From NCBI GenBank assembly GCA_900546355.1, contig URCM01000063.1, forward strand, positions 1 to 18,440: a stretch of 18,440 nucleotides of DNA. The letters are read 5' to 3'. How positions within the stretch are numbered: position 1 is the first letter of the stretch; the number at the start of each line of letters is the position of its first letter. The stretch is from an uncultured Bacteroides sp. GTDB taxonomy: Bacteria; Bacteroidota; Bacteroidia; Bacteroidales; Bacteroidaceae. The translations under genes were made by a program, and so were the position numbers. The notes beneath the pieces were generated by a model. That model had not been told where the DNA came from. It made no database searches and saw only the letters and a program-made list of their open reading frames with translations. This document shows, piece after piece, positions 6,619 through 15,051 of this stretch.

Positions 6619-8595
6619 TTATTGCTGCACAGCTACCCGGTAGATAGCGAAAGTCTGCGCACCCACTTCGGCCTGCAGTGTCTTCCCGCTTACCGACACC
6701 TTGCTTTCCTTAGGAACAATCAGGTTCGGCCGGTCCAATGAGTTTTCAGCATCGGGGTCGTCAGAATGGAAAAGGATACAATCGGCTTCGGACACCAATG
6801 TTTTCTTCTTCAGTCCGTCAAATTCTACGGTTACAGGCTGAGCCTTATCGGATACATTCACAATCTTGACAATGTAGCTCTTGGTAGGTTCATCCCACAC
6901 GGCACTGGCGAACAAGCCGTTCTGATCTGGCTGACCGCTTACAGCCTTGTCATCCATCAACAAAGGAACGACTTGTGTACCTTTGTTATGGCCATATAAG
7001 GACTGTACATGCCAACTGCAAGAACGCACACTGCGCAAGTTGTCGAACCAAATCAGGTCGGGACGCCATTGCCAGCCTTCTACGTGAGCCAGCAACGGAG
7101 CGTATGTAGCCATGTATACCACATCGGCATTGCGTTCTACTCCGGTAAGGAAAGCGGCTTCAAGCAAAGAAGCGTAGAAGTGATTCCATTTTTTGCCTTT
7201 TCCATGGCAAGCATACTCACCCGCGAATACTTTCGGGCCTTTACGGTCGTAGTTGTCATAGCGGTTACCCGATTTCAGGAACCAATCTTCCGGGCGATAG
7301 AAATGTTCGTCTACCAAGTCAACTTTCAGTTTCTTCATTTCCGGCCACAGATAATCGAAGTCTTCGCCTTCCGAATTCGGTCCGGACGAACCTACGATAT
7401 GGATATCGGGATATGCCTTACGGATAGCGTCAACAAAGAGTTTCAAACGTTCGGGATAAAGCGAACCCCATTGTTCGTTACCCACTCCGATGAACTTCAA
7501 GTTGAAAGGTGCGGGATGTCCCATATCGGCACGCAGTTTTCCCCACTTGGTCGATTGGTCACCATTGGCAAATTCAATCAAGTCGAGTGCATCTTGGATA
7601 TAGCTATCCAACTGATCTACAGGCACATGCGCTTTAGGATCCTCGTTTTGGTATTGGCAAGCCAGACCGACATTGACAATCGGAAGCGGTTCAGCACCCA
7701 TATCTTCAGCCAACAAGAAAAGTTCATAGAATCCCATACCATAAGTCTGATGGTAATCGGGGAAATAACGATGCGGGAAGGTGTATTCCCAACGGTTCTC
7801 GTTCAGCGGGCGGTTTTCTACAGGACCTACCGAGTTCTTCCATTGATAACGGGTAGCCAGGTCGGTGCCTTCGACAATACAACCGCCGGGGAAACGGAAC
7901 ACGCCCGGTTTCGTATCGACCAACGCCTGCACAAGGTCTTTACGCAAACCATTCTCACGTCCTTTCCATGTATCTACCGGGAAAAGGGAAACGTGTTCCA
8001 AATCCACATCGCCACCCGAAGCCAGGAAAATACGCAAATGCGCCTTGGCAAATGTTTGGGGAGCGGTAAGCGTCAATTCATATTTCTTCCAGTCGGCAGA
8101 GTTTACAGCGATTTCACCCGAAACCATTACTTGGGTCTCGCCCATCGATGCCGGATCAATCAATTCTACCAATATTTTCTGTCCGTTTCCTTTCGCCCAA
8201 ACACTGAAGCGGTATTTTTCATTGGCTTTCAGCCCGATGCCAAAAAATCCTTCGTTTTCCAGTCCGGTACGCTTATGCGGATGTCCTGGATTGGAAAGAC
8301 GCACATAATGAGGATTACGTTCGAATGGCCCGCCATCCAATACAGTCACCTTACCGAAAGTCTTCCAGCCTTGCAAACGGTTAGGGAATTCAAACGAGCG
8401 GTTTTTTACCAGTTCGGCATACAGACCTCCATCGGCACCATAGTTGATATCCTCGAAAAAATGACCATACATCGTGGGTTGTATCTCAGCACCCAGCTTA
8501 TTCGCTTTCAGCACCATGTGATTCGCTTCTTGTGCCGAGAGTCCGGTACAGCAACAAGCCGCCATAGCCAGACTAAAAAGAGTTGATTTGTTCAT
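6619..8595 (-). CDS. GH51 alpha-L-arabinofuranosidase with inserted carbohydrate-binding-like domain
   Basis: This 658-residue secreted glycosidase removes terminal alpha-L-arabinofuranosyl groups from arabinan, arabinoxylan or arabino-oligosaccharides (EC 3.2.1.55). A signal peptide ends near LSA|QE (residue 21), pointing to the periplasm. After a short N-terminal part (NKLGAEIQPTMYGHFFEDINYGADGG), residues about 70-205 form a jelly-roll resembling CBM4/9-type modules, seen in the long GH51 subfamily. The barrel carries the acid/base E374 in GVGNEQWG and the nucleophile E460 in VFAGEYACHG; FRFPGGCIVEG (233-243) is the family signature. A C-terminal beta-sandwich closes the protein. It is the last gene of the locus, starting 6 bp after the stop of the other GH51, so the two are translationally linked. 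They belong to different GH51 subgroups and probably attack different linkages or chain lengths (inference). Confidence 0.95.
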   Translation of the reverse strand: MNKSTLFSLAMAACCCTGLSAQEANHMVLKANKLGAEIQPTMYGHFFEDINYGADGGLYAELVKNRSFEFPNRLQGWKTFGKVTVLDGGPFERNPHYVRLSNPGHPHKRTGLENEGFFGIGLKANEKYRFSVWAKGNGQKILVELIDPASMGETQVMVSGEIAVNSADWKKYELTLTAPQTFAKAHLRIFLASGGDVDLEHVSLFPVDTWKGRENGLRKDLVQALVDTKPGVFRFPGGCIVEGTDLATRYQWKNSVGPVENRPLNENRWEYTFPHRYFPDYHQTYGMGFYELFLLAEDMGAEPLPIVNVGLACQYQNEDPKAHVPVDQLDSYIQDALDLIEFANGDQSTKWGKLRADMGHPAPFNLKFIGVGNEQWGSLYPERLKLFVDAIRKAYPDIHIVGSSGPNSEGEDFDYLWPEMKKLKVDLVDEHFYRPEDWFLKSGNRYDNYDRKGPKVFAGEYACHGKGKKWNHFYASLLEAAFLTGVERNADVVYMATYAPLLAHVEGWQWRPDLIWFDNLRSVRSCSWHVQSLYGHNKGTQVVPLLMDDKAVSGQPDQNGLFASAVWDEPTKSYIVKIVNVSDKAQPVTVEFDGLKKKTLVSEADCILFHSDDPDAENSLDRPNLIVPKESKVSVSGKTLQAEVGAQTFAIYRVAVQQ

Positions 8596-8601
8596 AGTTT
8601 A

Positions 8602-10146
8602 TCAATTGATTTCAAGTGTAACAATAGACATAGCAGGTAATTTTACCAGCAAGCTACCTTTCTGCATCTTCACGTCTTTAAACTCGGCAGTAGTGACTTT
8701 ATCGGGGTTTTCGAAAGTATTATAATCATCGATATTATCCGTAGTCAGGATACGTCCAGTCACTTGTTTTCCTTGGAAACCTTCCAGGTTAACCGTTACT
8801 TCCGCGGCATCTTCCAGACTGATGTTCGACAAAGAGACATGAATCTTGCCGTCTTTATCACGAGAAGCGGTTGTGCTGACCATAGGCACGTTGCGTCCGT
8901 CGCGCACGTTCTTATATTGGCATTGCAAGTCGAACGGCAGGAATGTAGCGTCCTGGTGTACGTTATACATTTCAAACACATGGTAAGTCGGTGTCAAAAC
9001 CATCTTGTCATCCTTCGTCAGAATCATCGATTGAAGCACGTTTGCCACCTGTGCGATGTTGGTCATTTTCACACGGTCGGTATATCTGTGGAAAATATCA
9101 AGCGACAACGAAGCTACAAAAGCATCACGCATCGTATTTTGTTGGTATAAGTGACCCGGAACAGTGCCTGGTTCTTCATCCCACCAAGTTCCCCATTCAT
9201 CTACGATAAGGGCAATCTGCTTATTCGGGTCATAGCGATCCATAATCGCGATATGTCGTTTCAATACATCCTCTATCTCGCGGCATTTGCCCATCGTCCA
9301 ATAATAATCATCGGTAGTAAATTTCGTTGCAGAACCTTTGCTGCCTGTCCAGCCGGGCACTGTGTAATAATGCAAGGAGATACCGTTCATACGATGGCCC
9401 ACATTCTGCATCAACACTTCTGTCCAATTATAATCGTAATCACTGGCGCCACTGGCGATTTTATACAAGACGTTACCGTCGTAATTACGGCAATAAGTAG
9501 AATAACGGCGATAAAGATCGGCATAATATTCGGGACGCATGCTTCCGCCACATCCCCAGCTTTCATTTCCGACTCCAAAATATTTCACTTTCCAAGGCTT
9601 TTCGCGCCCGTTTTCCTTACGCAATTTCGCCATGGGGCTTCCTTGCTCAGAAGTCATATATTCTACCCATTTGGCCATTTCTTCCACGCTTCCGCTCCCC
9701 ACATTACCGCTAATGTAAGGCTCACAGCCCAGAAGTTCGCACAGATTCAGAAACTCATGCGTGCCGAAGCTATTATCTTCTACGGTTCCGCCCCAATTAT
9801 TGTTTACCATCTTCGGACGGTTCTCTTTGGGACCGATTCCGTCCATCCAGTGATATTCATCGGCAAAACAACCGCCCGGCCAACGCATAACGGGCACTTT
9901 CAGTTTTTTCAATGCTTCGAGTACATCGTTGCGATATCCTTGTGTATTAGGTATAGGAGAATCTTCACCAACCCACAAACCACCATAAATACAGGTGCCC
10001 AAATGTTCGGCAAACTGACCGTATATTTCTTTAGGAATAATCTGTTTGCCTTGGTCTACATGAACCGTAACCGTCGCTTGTTGTTGTGCCGAAACGGCAA
10101 GGCTGACGCTGAGCATCAAGCCACTGATCAATAACTTGTGTTTCAT
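8602..10146 (-). CDS. GH51 alpha-L-arabinofuranosidase, short form, secreted
   Basis: This 514-residue enzyme is an exo-acting alpha-L-arabinofuranosidase of family GH51. A signal peptide is evident ([23 protein letters not shown]), indicating periplasmic location, whereas many short GH51 enzymes of Gram-positives are cytosolic. Family marks: [20 protein letters not shown] (41-60), [17 protein letters not shown] (84-100), acid/base E195 in [11 protein letters not shown] and nucleophile E317 in IVDEWGTWW. The C-terminal beta-sandwich spans about 375-514. It lies 90 bp after the kinase gene and 6 bp before the second GH51 gene. It would supply free L-arabinose for the symporter and the AraA/kinase/AraD route encoded upstream. 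Confidence 0.95.
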   Translation of the reverse strand: MKHKLLISGLMLSVSLAVSAQQQATVTVHVDQGKQIIPKEIYGQFAEHLGTCIYGGLWVGEDSPIPNTQGYRNDVLEALKKLKVPVMRWPGGCFADEYHWMDGIGPKENRPKMVNNNWGGTVEDNSFGTHEFLNLCELLGCEPYISGNVGSGSVEEMAKWVEYMTSEQGSPMAKLRKENGREKPWKVKYFGVGNESWGCGGSMRPEYYADLYRRYSTYCRNYDGNVLYKIASGASDYDYNWTEVLMQNVGHRMNGISLHYYTVPGWTGSKGSATKFTTDDYYWTMGKCREIEDVLKRHIAIMDRYDPNKQIALIVDEWGTWWDEEPGTVPGHLYQQNTMRDAFVASLSLDIFHRYTDRVKMTNIAQVANVLQSMILTKDDKMVLTPTYHVFEMYNVHQDATFLPFDLQCQYKNVRDGRNVPMVSTTASRDKDGKIHVSLSNISLEDAAEVTVNLEGFQGKQVTGRILTTDNIDDYNTFENPDKVTTAEFKDVKMQKGSLLVKLPAMSIVTLEIN

Positions 10147-10186
10147 TTTCTATTTTAATTAATAATTACCGATAACGAACCATAAC

Positions 10187-10219
10187 CGACGGGCAATGCC
10201 CATCAAGCAAAACCCGCCG
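10187..10219. other. Two alternative small hairpins in the kinase-GH51 gap
   Basis: GGGC-AAT-GCCC (10191-10201) is a perfect short dyad. The overlapping arms CGACGGG (10187-10193) and CCCGCCG (10213-10219) pair with one mismatch and exclude the first hairpin. No U-tract follows. It may modulate read-through into the glycosidase genes, but evidence is only the pairing itself. Confidence 0.3.
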
Positions 10220-10236
10220 ACATGATTCATTATTTA

Positions 10237-11841
10237 TTATTCGCTCTTCTTACATTTTACCGCCATTTCTTCGATGGGCAATCCTGCCTTATAATTTTCG
10301 ATGTAAGCGTTAAATCCAGCCACATCTTTTTCATCAGGCGTAATTTCTATACCCGTATTGCCTGCAAAGACTTGCTCATCAAGGAAATCGGCAAGTGACA
10401 GTTGCTTTTCATTATTTACCAAATAGGCACCCAGCAAAGCGATGCCCCAAGCACCACCTTCGCCCGCAGTTTCCATCACCGAAATAGGTGAATTGAGAGC
10501 GGCCGCCAGGATACGTTGTCCTACTCCTTTTGTCTTGAATAATCCACCGTGACCGGTGATACGATCTACCTTAATCTTTTCTTCCTTGAAAAGAATATCA
10601 TTACCTATCTTCAGCACAGCTACCGACGCACACAAATTGGCACGCATGAAATTTGCAAGGTTAAACTTGTCATTGGCCGAGCGAACTACCATCGGCCGTC
10701 CCTCAGCAAGTTTAGTCACCGGTTCGCCCGAAATGTAATTATAAGCGATTAGTCCGCCGCAGTCAGCATCACCTTCCAGGGCATGATTATACAACTTACC
10801 GAACACTTCGTTCATGTCTACCGGTACTCCCAACAATTCCTGATACTCTTTAAACAGATTTACCCAAGCGTTAAGGTCGGATGTACAATTATTGCAGTGT
10901 ACCATTGCTACCGGACTTCCATCGGGAGTGGTCACCATATCAATCACTTCATACGGCTTCGACAAGTCTTTCTCCAAGACAATCATCGAGAAAGACGAGG
11001 TTCCTGCCGACACATTACCGGTACGTTGCTTCACCGCATTCGTCGCCACCATACCCGTACCCGCATCTCCTTCGGGAGGACAAAGAGGTATACCCGCTTT
11101 CAAACGGCCAGACACATCCAGTTTTCTGGCTCCTTCAGGAGTAAGGAAGCCTGCGTTTTCGCCTGCCAACAAAACCTTAGGCAGGATATCGGTCAACTTC
11201 CAGGAAAATCCTTTCGGAGCAATCATCTTGTCGAACTTTTCAACCATCGCAGCCGAATAATTCTTTGTATCGGGATCGATAGGTAACATGCCCGACGCAT
11301 CACCGATGCCCAAAACCTTCTTTCCGGTCAGTTGCCAATGCACATAACCTGCAAGAGTGGTCAAGTAAGTGATATCTTTTACATGTGGTTCACCATTCAA
11401 AATAGCCTGATACAGATGAGAAATGCTCCAACGGAGAGGAATGTTGTATACAAAAGCCTCCGACAATGCAGCCGCAGCAATACCCGTGTTGGTATTACGC
11501 CAGGTGCGGAAAGGCACGAGGATTTCTTCCTTGTCATTGAACGCCATATATCCGTGCATCATCGCACTGATACCAATCGCCGACAATGATTCTATCTCGG
11601 TATCATATTGTTTCTTCACATCTGCGCAAAGGTCTGCATAGCAATCCTGCAAACCTGCCCAAATAGCGTCGATACTATAAGTCCAAAGTCCGTCAATCAG
11701 CTGGTTTTCCCAAACATGGCTTCCTTGAGCAATCGGCTTGTTTTCCGGGTCGATCAACACCGCTTTAATACGGGTGGAACCGAATTCAATGCCTAAGATA
11801 GCCTTACCTGATTCAATAATCGATTTTGTGTTTGTATCCAT
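10237..11841 (-). CDS. araB: FGGY-family L-ribulokinase
   Basis: This 534-residue kinase phosphorylates L-ribulose to L-ribulose 5-phosphate with ATP (EC 2.7.1.16). The FGGY fold is shown by the phosphate-binding loop [15 protein letters not shown] (17-31), the catalytic aspartate D259 in [21 protein letters not shown] (276-286) and a C-terminal adenosine-binding segment with [15 protein letters not shown] and [17 protein letters not shown]. Function is assigned mainly from context: it is the only sugar kinase between araA and the glycosidases, and Bacteroides use such a kinase, commonly annotated as xylulose kinase, that is divergent from Escherichia coli AraB. The symbol is therefore functional, not a statement of orthology with E. 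coli AraB; the name araK has been used for this kind of kinase. It follows araA after 116 bp that contain a long inverted repeat. Confidence 0.85.
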   Translation of the reverse strand: MDTNTKSIIESGKAILGIEFGSTRIKAVLIDPENKPIAQGSHVWENQLIDGLWTYSIDAIWAGLQDCYADLCADVKKQYDTEIESLSAIGISAMMHGYMAFNDKEEILVPFRTWRNTNTGIAAAALSEAFVYNIPLRWSISHLYQAILNGEPHVKDITYLTTLAGYVHWQLTGKKVLGIGDASGMLPIDPDTKNYSAAMVEKFDKMIAPKGFSWKLTDILPKVLLAGENAGFLTPEGARKLDVSGRLKAGIPLCPPEGDAGTGMVATNAVKQRTGNVSAGTSSFSMIVLEKDLSKPYEVIDMVTTPDGSPVAMVHCNNCTSDLNAWVNLFKEYQELLGVPVDMNEVFGKLYNHALEGDADCGGLIAYNYISGEPVTKLAEGRPMVVRSANDKFNLANFMRANLCASVAVLKIGNDILFKEEKIKVDRITGHGGLFKTKGVGQRILAAALNSPISVMETAGEGGAWGIALLGAYLVNNEKQLSLADFLDEQVFAGNTGIEITPDEKDVAGFNAYIENYKAGLPIEEMAVKCKKSE

Positions 11842-11870
11842 GGTCGTTAGTCATTTTAAGTTAAAAAATC

Positions 11871-11945
11871 AAACGCAGATTAGCACGGATCATCGCAGAT
11901 TTCTGTCTTTACAATCCGCGAAAACCTGCGCGTTAACCTGCGTTT
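11871..11945. repeat. 75-bp imperfect inverted repeat between araA and the kinase gene
   Basis: AAACGCAG (11871-11878) and CTGCGTTT (11938-11945) are perfect partners, and pairing continues imperfectly inwards (AAACGCAG-R-TTA on both arms). Within the left arm CGCAGATT is directly repeated at 11874-11881 and 11894-11901, and CGCGGATT-like versions occur on the other arm. The element begins 12 bases after the araA stop codon on the transcribed minus strand. It resembles dispersed intergenic repeats of the 'CGCAGATTAACGCAGATT' kind that I associate with Bacteroides genomes (from memory, not tested). It could protect the araA mRNA 3' end or attenuate transcription into the kinase gene. Confidence 0.65.
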
Positions 11946-11957
11946 CAAAATTCAATA

Positions 11958-13484
11958 TCAGCAAAGTGCCTTGTTCAGCATGTAATAAACTTCGTTCATA
12001 CGGAGTTCTTTCTTGAAGTCGCTGATAGTGGTATCTTTATTGATATGTACCATTTCAATGCCTGCGATTTCAGCATAATCTTCCCAATATTCCGCGGTCA
12101 AGTCGTATGAGAAGCAAGAGTGGTGTGTACCACCTGCCAGAATCCATGCACCAGCACCCACTTCAAAATTAGGCTGCGGAATCCACAATGCAGAAGCTAC
12201 CGGCAACTTAGGCAGCGGTTTCGGTTCGATGCATTCTACATCGTTTACAATCAAACGGAAGCGGTTGCCCAAATCAACTACTGTAGCCGTGCAACCTGCT
12301 CCGGTCTTGCTGGTGAATACCAAACGCGCGGTCTGGCTCTTGCGTACGCCAATGCCCAGGAAGTGTACCTCCAGACGAGGTTTCTGAGCCGCAATCAACG
12401 GACATACTTCCAACATATGCGCCTGCAGGATGGCACTGTTTTCGCCATCAAAATTCAACGTATAATCTTCCAAGAATGAGCAACCGTTGGGCAAGCCTTG
12501 GTTCATGACCCACAATGTACGATAAAGAGCAGCCGATTTCCAGTCGCCTTCCGCACCGAATCCATAACCTTCTGCCATCAAACGTTGAGAAGCGAGTCCC
12601 GGAATCTGGTCAAAGTGACTTCCGTCTGTCTGGCCCAAATCATCGAAGTTGGTAGTGAAACCTTTCGCACCTTTAGCCTTCAGGATGGCACGCAAAGCCA
12701 ATTCTGCCTTTGCTGAGTTCCAAACCTTTTGATAAGCCTCAGTTGATTTGTCTTCCAATGCCGCATCATGGTCGTATTCCTGGAAATAAGTCTGAACCAA
12801 AGCGTCTACATCTTCGTCTTTCACCTGGCTGTGATATTCCATCAATTCGCTTGCCGGGCAATAGTCTACGTGGTAACCCATGCGTACTTCGGCTTCTACC
12901 TTATCACCATCGGTTACAGCAACATTGTTCATTTGGTCGCCGAAACGGATAATCAGCATATCCTGAGCGTCTGCCCATGCTGCGCACACACGCATCCATA
13001 CAGCAATCTTATGCTGTGTTTCTTCGTCTTTCCAGTAGCCTACCACCACTTTGCGACGGATACGCATACGGGTACAAATATGGCCGAATTCACGGTCGCC
13101 ATGAGCCGATTGGTTCAGGTTCATGAAGTCCATATCCATGGTATCCCAAGGAATTTCCTTGTTGTATTGCGTATGCAGGTGGAGTAACGGTTTCTTCAAT
13201 TGCTGTAATCCGTGAATCCACATCTTTGCAGGCGAGAAAGTATGCATCCATGTGATGACACCGATACATTTTTCATCGTTATTGGCCGCTTTCATCACAG
13301 CTTCTACTTCTTTTGAAGAGTTTGCCGTACCTTTATATACCACTTTCACCGGCAACTTTCCGCTGTTGTTCAATCCGGCTACCATTTCATTGCTATGTGC
13401 GTCTACCGCGATAACTGCATCGCCTCCGTACAGAAGCTGCGCTCCTGTTACGAACCATACTTCAAATTGATCAAATGTGTTCAT
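11958..13484 (-). CDS. araA: L-arabinose isomerase
   Basis: This 508-residue enzyme converts L-arabinose to L-ribulose (EC 5.3.1.4) in the cytosol and is close to the usual 500-residue length. The opening FEVWFVTGAQLLYGGD matches the family start. The Mn-binding and catalytic residues are in place: E312 in GAEGDWKSAALYR, E339 in FLEDYT, H356 in QAHMLEVCP and H455 in GGTHHSCFSYD, spaced exactly as E306, E333, H350 and H450 of the E. coli enzyme. It lies 74 bp after araD and 116 bp before the ribulokinase gene. The gene is intact, and it is the best single marker that the locus serves arabinose. Confidence 0.98.
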   Translation of the reverse strand: MNTFDQFEVWFVTGAQLLYGGDAVIAVDAHSNEMVAGLNNSGKLPVKVVYKGTANSSKEVEAVMKAANNDEKCIGVITWMHTFSPAKMWIHGLQQLKKPLLHLHTQYNKEIPWDTMDMDFMNLNQSAHGDREFGHICTRMRIRRKVVVGYWKDEETQHKIAVWMRVCAAWADAQDMLIIRFGDQMNNVAVTDGDKVEAEVRMGYHVDYCPASELMEYHSQVKDEDVDALVQTYFQEYDHDAALEDKSTEAYQKVWNSAKAELALRAILKAKGAKGFTTNFDDLGQTDGSHFDQIPGLASQRLMAEGYGFGAEGDWKSAALYRTLWVMNQGLPNGCSFLEDYTLNFDGENSAILQAHMLEVCPLIAAQKPRLEVHFLGIGVRKSQTARLVFTSKTGAGCTATVVDLGNRFRLIVNDVECIEPKPLPKLPVASALWIPQPNFEVGAGAWILAGGTHHSCFSYDLTAEYWEDYAEIAGIEMVHINKDTTISDFKKELRMNEVYYMLNKALC

Positions 13485-13533
13485 AGTTGTTTGTTATTTT
13501 AAATTGGTGTTGTTTCATTTAAAAAATCCTTTT

Positions 13534-13558
13534 GCATACCATTCGGAAAGGCGTATGC
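13534..13558 (-). other. Intercistronic hairpin after araD
   Basis: GCATAC (13534-13539) and GTATGC (13553-13558) form perfect 6-bp arms, extended by a partial CC/GG pairing, around a 13-base loop. On the minus strand it starts at the araD stop codon and is followed by AAAAGGATTTTTT. It could act as a partial terminator or processing site between araD and araA. The supporting evidence is the dyad and the T-run. Confidence 0.4.
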
Positions 13559-14251
13559 TCATCCTTTTTTCTGTCCGTAGTAAGCATTCGGTCCATGTTT
13601 ACGGCTAAAATGTTTTTCTACCAGCAACGGATTCATCGTCAGATGCGGATTGACCGCATAAGCGATACTTGCCATCTTAGCCACCTGCTCCATTACGACT
13701 GCATTGTGCACCGCGTCGTGAGCATCCTTGCCCCATGCAAACGGACCATGGTTTTTCACCAATACTCCCGGCGTATGCACTGGATTCATGCCCTCAAAAC
13801 GTTTCACAATAACGTTTCCTGTCTCTAATTCATATTCACCTTTCACTTCCTCCTCAGTCATGTCGGCAGTACAAGGAATCGCCTCGTGGAAATAATCGGC
13901 ATGTGTAGTACCAATATTCGGTATATCGCATCCTGCTTGTGCCCATGCCGTAGCATACGTGGAATGAGTATGCACTACCCCACCGATTTCCTGAAACGCT
14001 TTATAAAGAGCCAAATGTGTAGGCGTATCACTCGACGGACGCAAGTCGCCTTCTACCACATTGCCCTCCAAATCCACGACTACCATATCCGACGCTTTCA
14101 TCTCGTCATACGATACTCCACTGGGTTTAATGACCACCAAACCTTTTTCGCGGTCAATAGCCGATACATTTCCCCATGTAAAAATTACCAATCCATGTTT
14201 TACCAAATCAAGATTGGCATGAAACACTTTTTCCTTTAATTCTTCTAACAT
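13559..14251 (-). CDS. araD: L-ribulose-5-phosphate 4-epimerase
   Basis: This 230-residue class II aldolase-family enzyme turns L-ribulose 5-phosphate into D-xylulose 5-phosphate (EC 5.1.3.4), the exit to the pentose phosphate pathway. Zn ligands are H94 and H96 in VVHTHSTYA and H168 in VKNHGPF. D120 in HADYFH matches the catalytic aspartate of E. coli Ara[10 protein letters not shown] (25-33) and [10 protein letters not shown] (42-51) are phosphate-binding segments, and the C-terminus has the AYYGQ tyrosine. It begins 6 bp after the stop of the araR gene and is therefore tightly coupled to it. Confidence 0.97.
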   Translation of the reverse strand: MLEELKEKVFHANLDLVKHGLVIFTWGNVSAIDREKGLVVIKPSGVSYDEMKASDMVVVDLEGNVVEGDLRPSSDTPTHLALYKAFQEIGGVVHTHSTYATAWAQAGCDIPNIGTTHADYFHEAIPCTADMTEEEVKGEYELETGNVIVKRFEGMNPVHTPGVLVKNHGPFAWGKDAHDAVHNAVVMEQVAKMASIAYAVNPHLTMNPLLVEKHFSRKHGPNAYYGQKKG

Positions 14252-14257
14252 AATTCC

Positions 14258-14935
14258 TTATAATTTGAATCGCGGGTCCTTCCGGTAAGCCCTGCCATTA
14301 AACTTATACAGAAAGGCTCCCCGTCGTGACCCTGTTTTGTCTATTTTATCCGTTTTCTCAATATAGCCCATCTCAGCAATGCGCTTTCTAAAGTTCCGCT
14401 TGTCCATCGACTCACCGTAAATGGCTTCATACAAACTTTGCAATTGCGATAGTGTAAATAATTTAGGAAGCAAATTAAATCCGATAGGAGCCGTTGAGGC
14501 TTTCTCCTTCATTACACGCCTTGCTTTCTCTACCATTTTATTGTGGTCGAATATCAGGTCGGGCATTTCATTGACGTCTACCCAATAGGCATTATGCCGC
14601 TGCACCAACTCGCGGTCGTACTCGTTGATATTAATAAGCGCATAATAAGCCAGTGAAATAACCCGTTCACCCGGATCTCTGTCTATCTCACCGAAGGCAC
14701 CGATATGTTCCATATATACATCCTTCAATCCGGTCAGCTCGTAAAGCACACGCTTGGCTGCATCGTCTGCGCTTTCATTTTCCTGCACAAAGCCTCCCAT
14801 AAGCGACCATTGTCCTCTTGCCGGCTCGAAATCACGCTGGAGCAGCAACAAGCTCAACCGGTCTTTCTCGAAGCCGAAAATGATGCAGTCAATGCCCACC
14901 AAGAATCTCGGATTATCTTTGTAATATGTCATCAT
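14258..14935 (-). CDS. araR: Nudix-type transcriptional regulator of arabinose use (AraR of the NrtR family)
   Basis: This 225-residue protein has a Nudix-like domain (about 10-150) and a C-terminal winged-helix DNA-binding domain (about 155-225; LPKLFTLSQLQSLYEAIYGE, then NFRKRIAEMGYIEKT). The Nudix box runs from G48 to L70 but is degenerate: the REUxEE core reads R62-V-L-Y-E66-L67, so two of the glutamates needed for metal-dependent hydrolysis are missing. Loss of catalysis fits a ligand-sensing repressor. AraR of Bacteroides thetaiotaomicron, from this family, has been shown to bind L-arabinose and control arabinose genes; I transfer that role from domain structure and from the position directly upstream of araD. 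A candidate operator is at 18178-18196. The start may be either of two adjacent ATGs (14933-14935 or 14930-14932). It is distinct from the GntR-type AraR of Bacillus and from AraC. Confidence 0.9.
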   Translation of the reverse strand: MMTYYKDNPRFLVGIDCIIFGFEKDRLSLLLLQRDFEPARGQWSLMGGFVQENESADDAAKRVLYELTGLKDVYMEHIGAFGEIDRDPGERVISLAYYALININEYDRELVQRHNAYWVDVNEMPDLIFDHNKMVEKARRVMKEKASTAPIGFNLLPKLFTLSQLQSLYEAIYGESMDKRNFRKRIAEMGYIEKTDKIDKTGSRRGAFLYKFNGRAYRKDPRFKL

Positions 14936-15051
14936 ATCGTTAGAACTTGACTCTCTTTCAACTGAATACAGCAGCGCGTCACTCTTCAGGACTGCAATCA
15001 GACAAAGGAAGCTTCACGCTTCTGCATTCACTAAACACCTAATCTCTAAAC

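Noticed and set aside
7009..8586. Long plus-strand open frame of 525 codons opposite the long GH51 gene
   Set aside because: It is antisense to a convincing glycosidase with intact catalytic motifs and signal peptide; its own translation shows no domain, and long antisense frames arise from the codon bias of the real gene.
9151..10134. Plus-strand open frame of 327 codons opposite the short GH51 gene
   Set aside because: Complete overlap with a well-supported gene and no recognisable protein features.
14450..14468. TAGTGTA half-site inside the araR coding region
   Set aside because: The opposite arm (TACACTA) is missing, so it is not a dyad like the one at 18178-18196.
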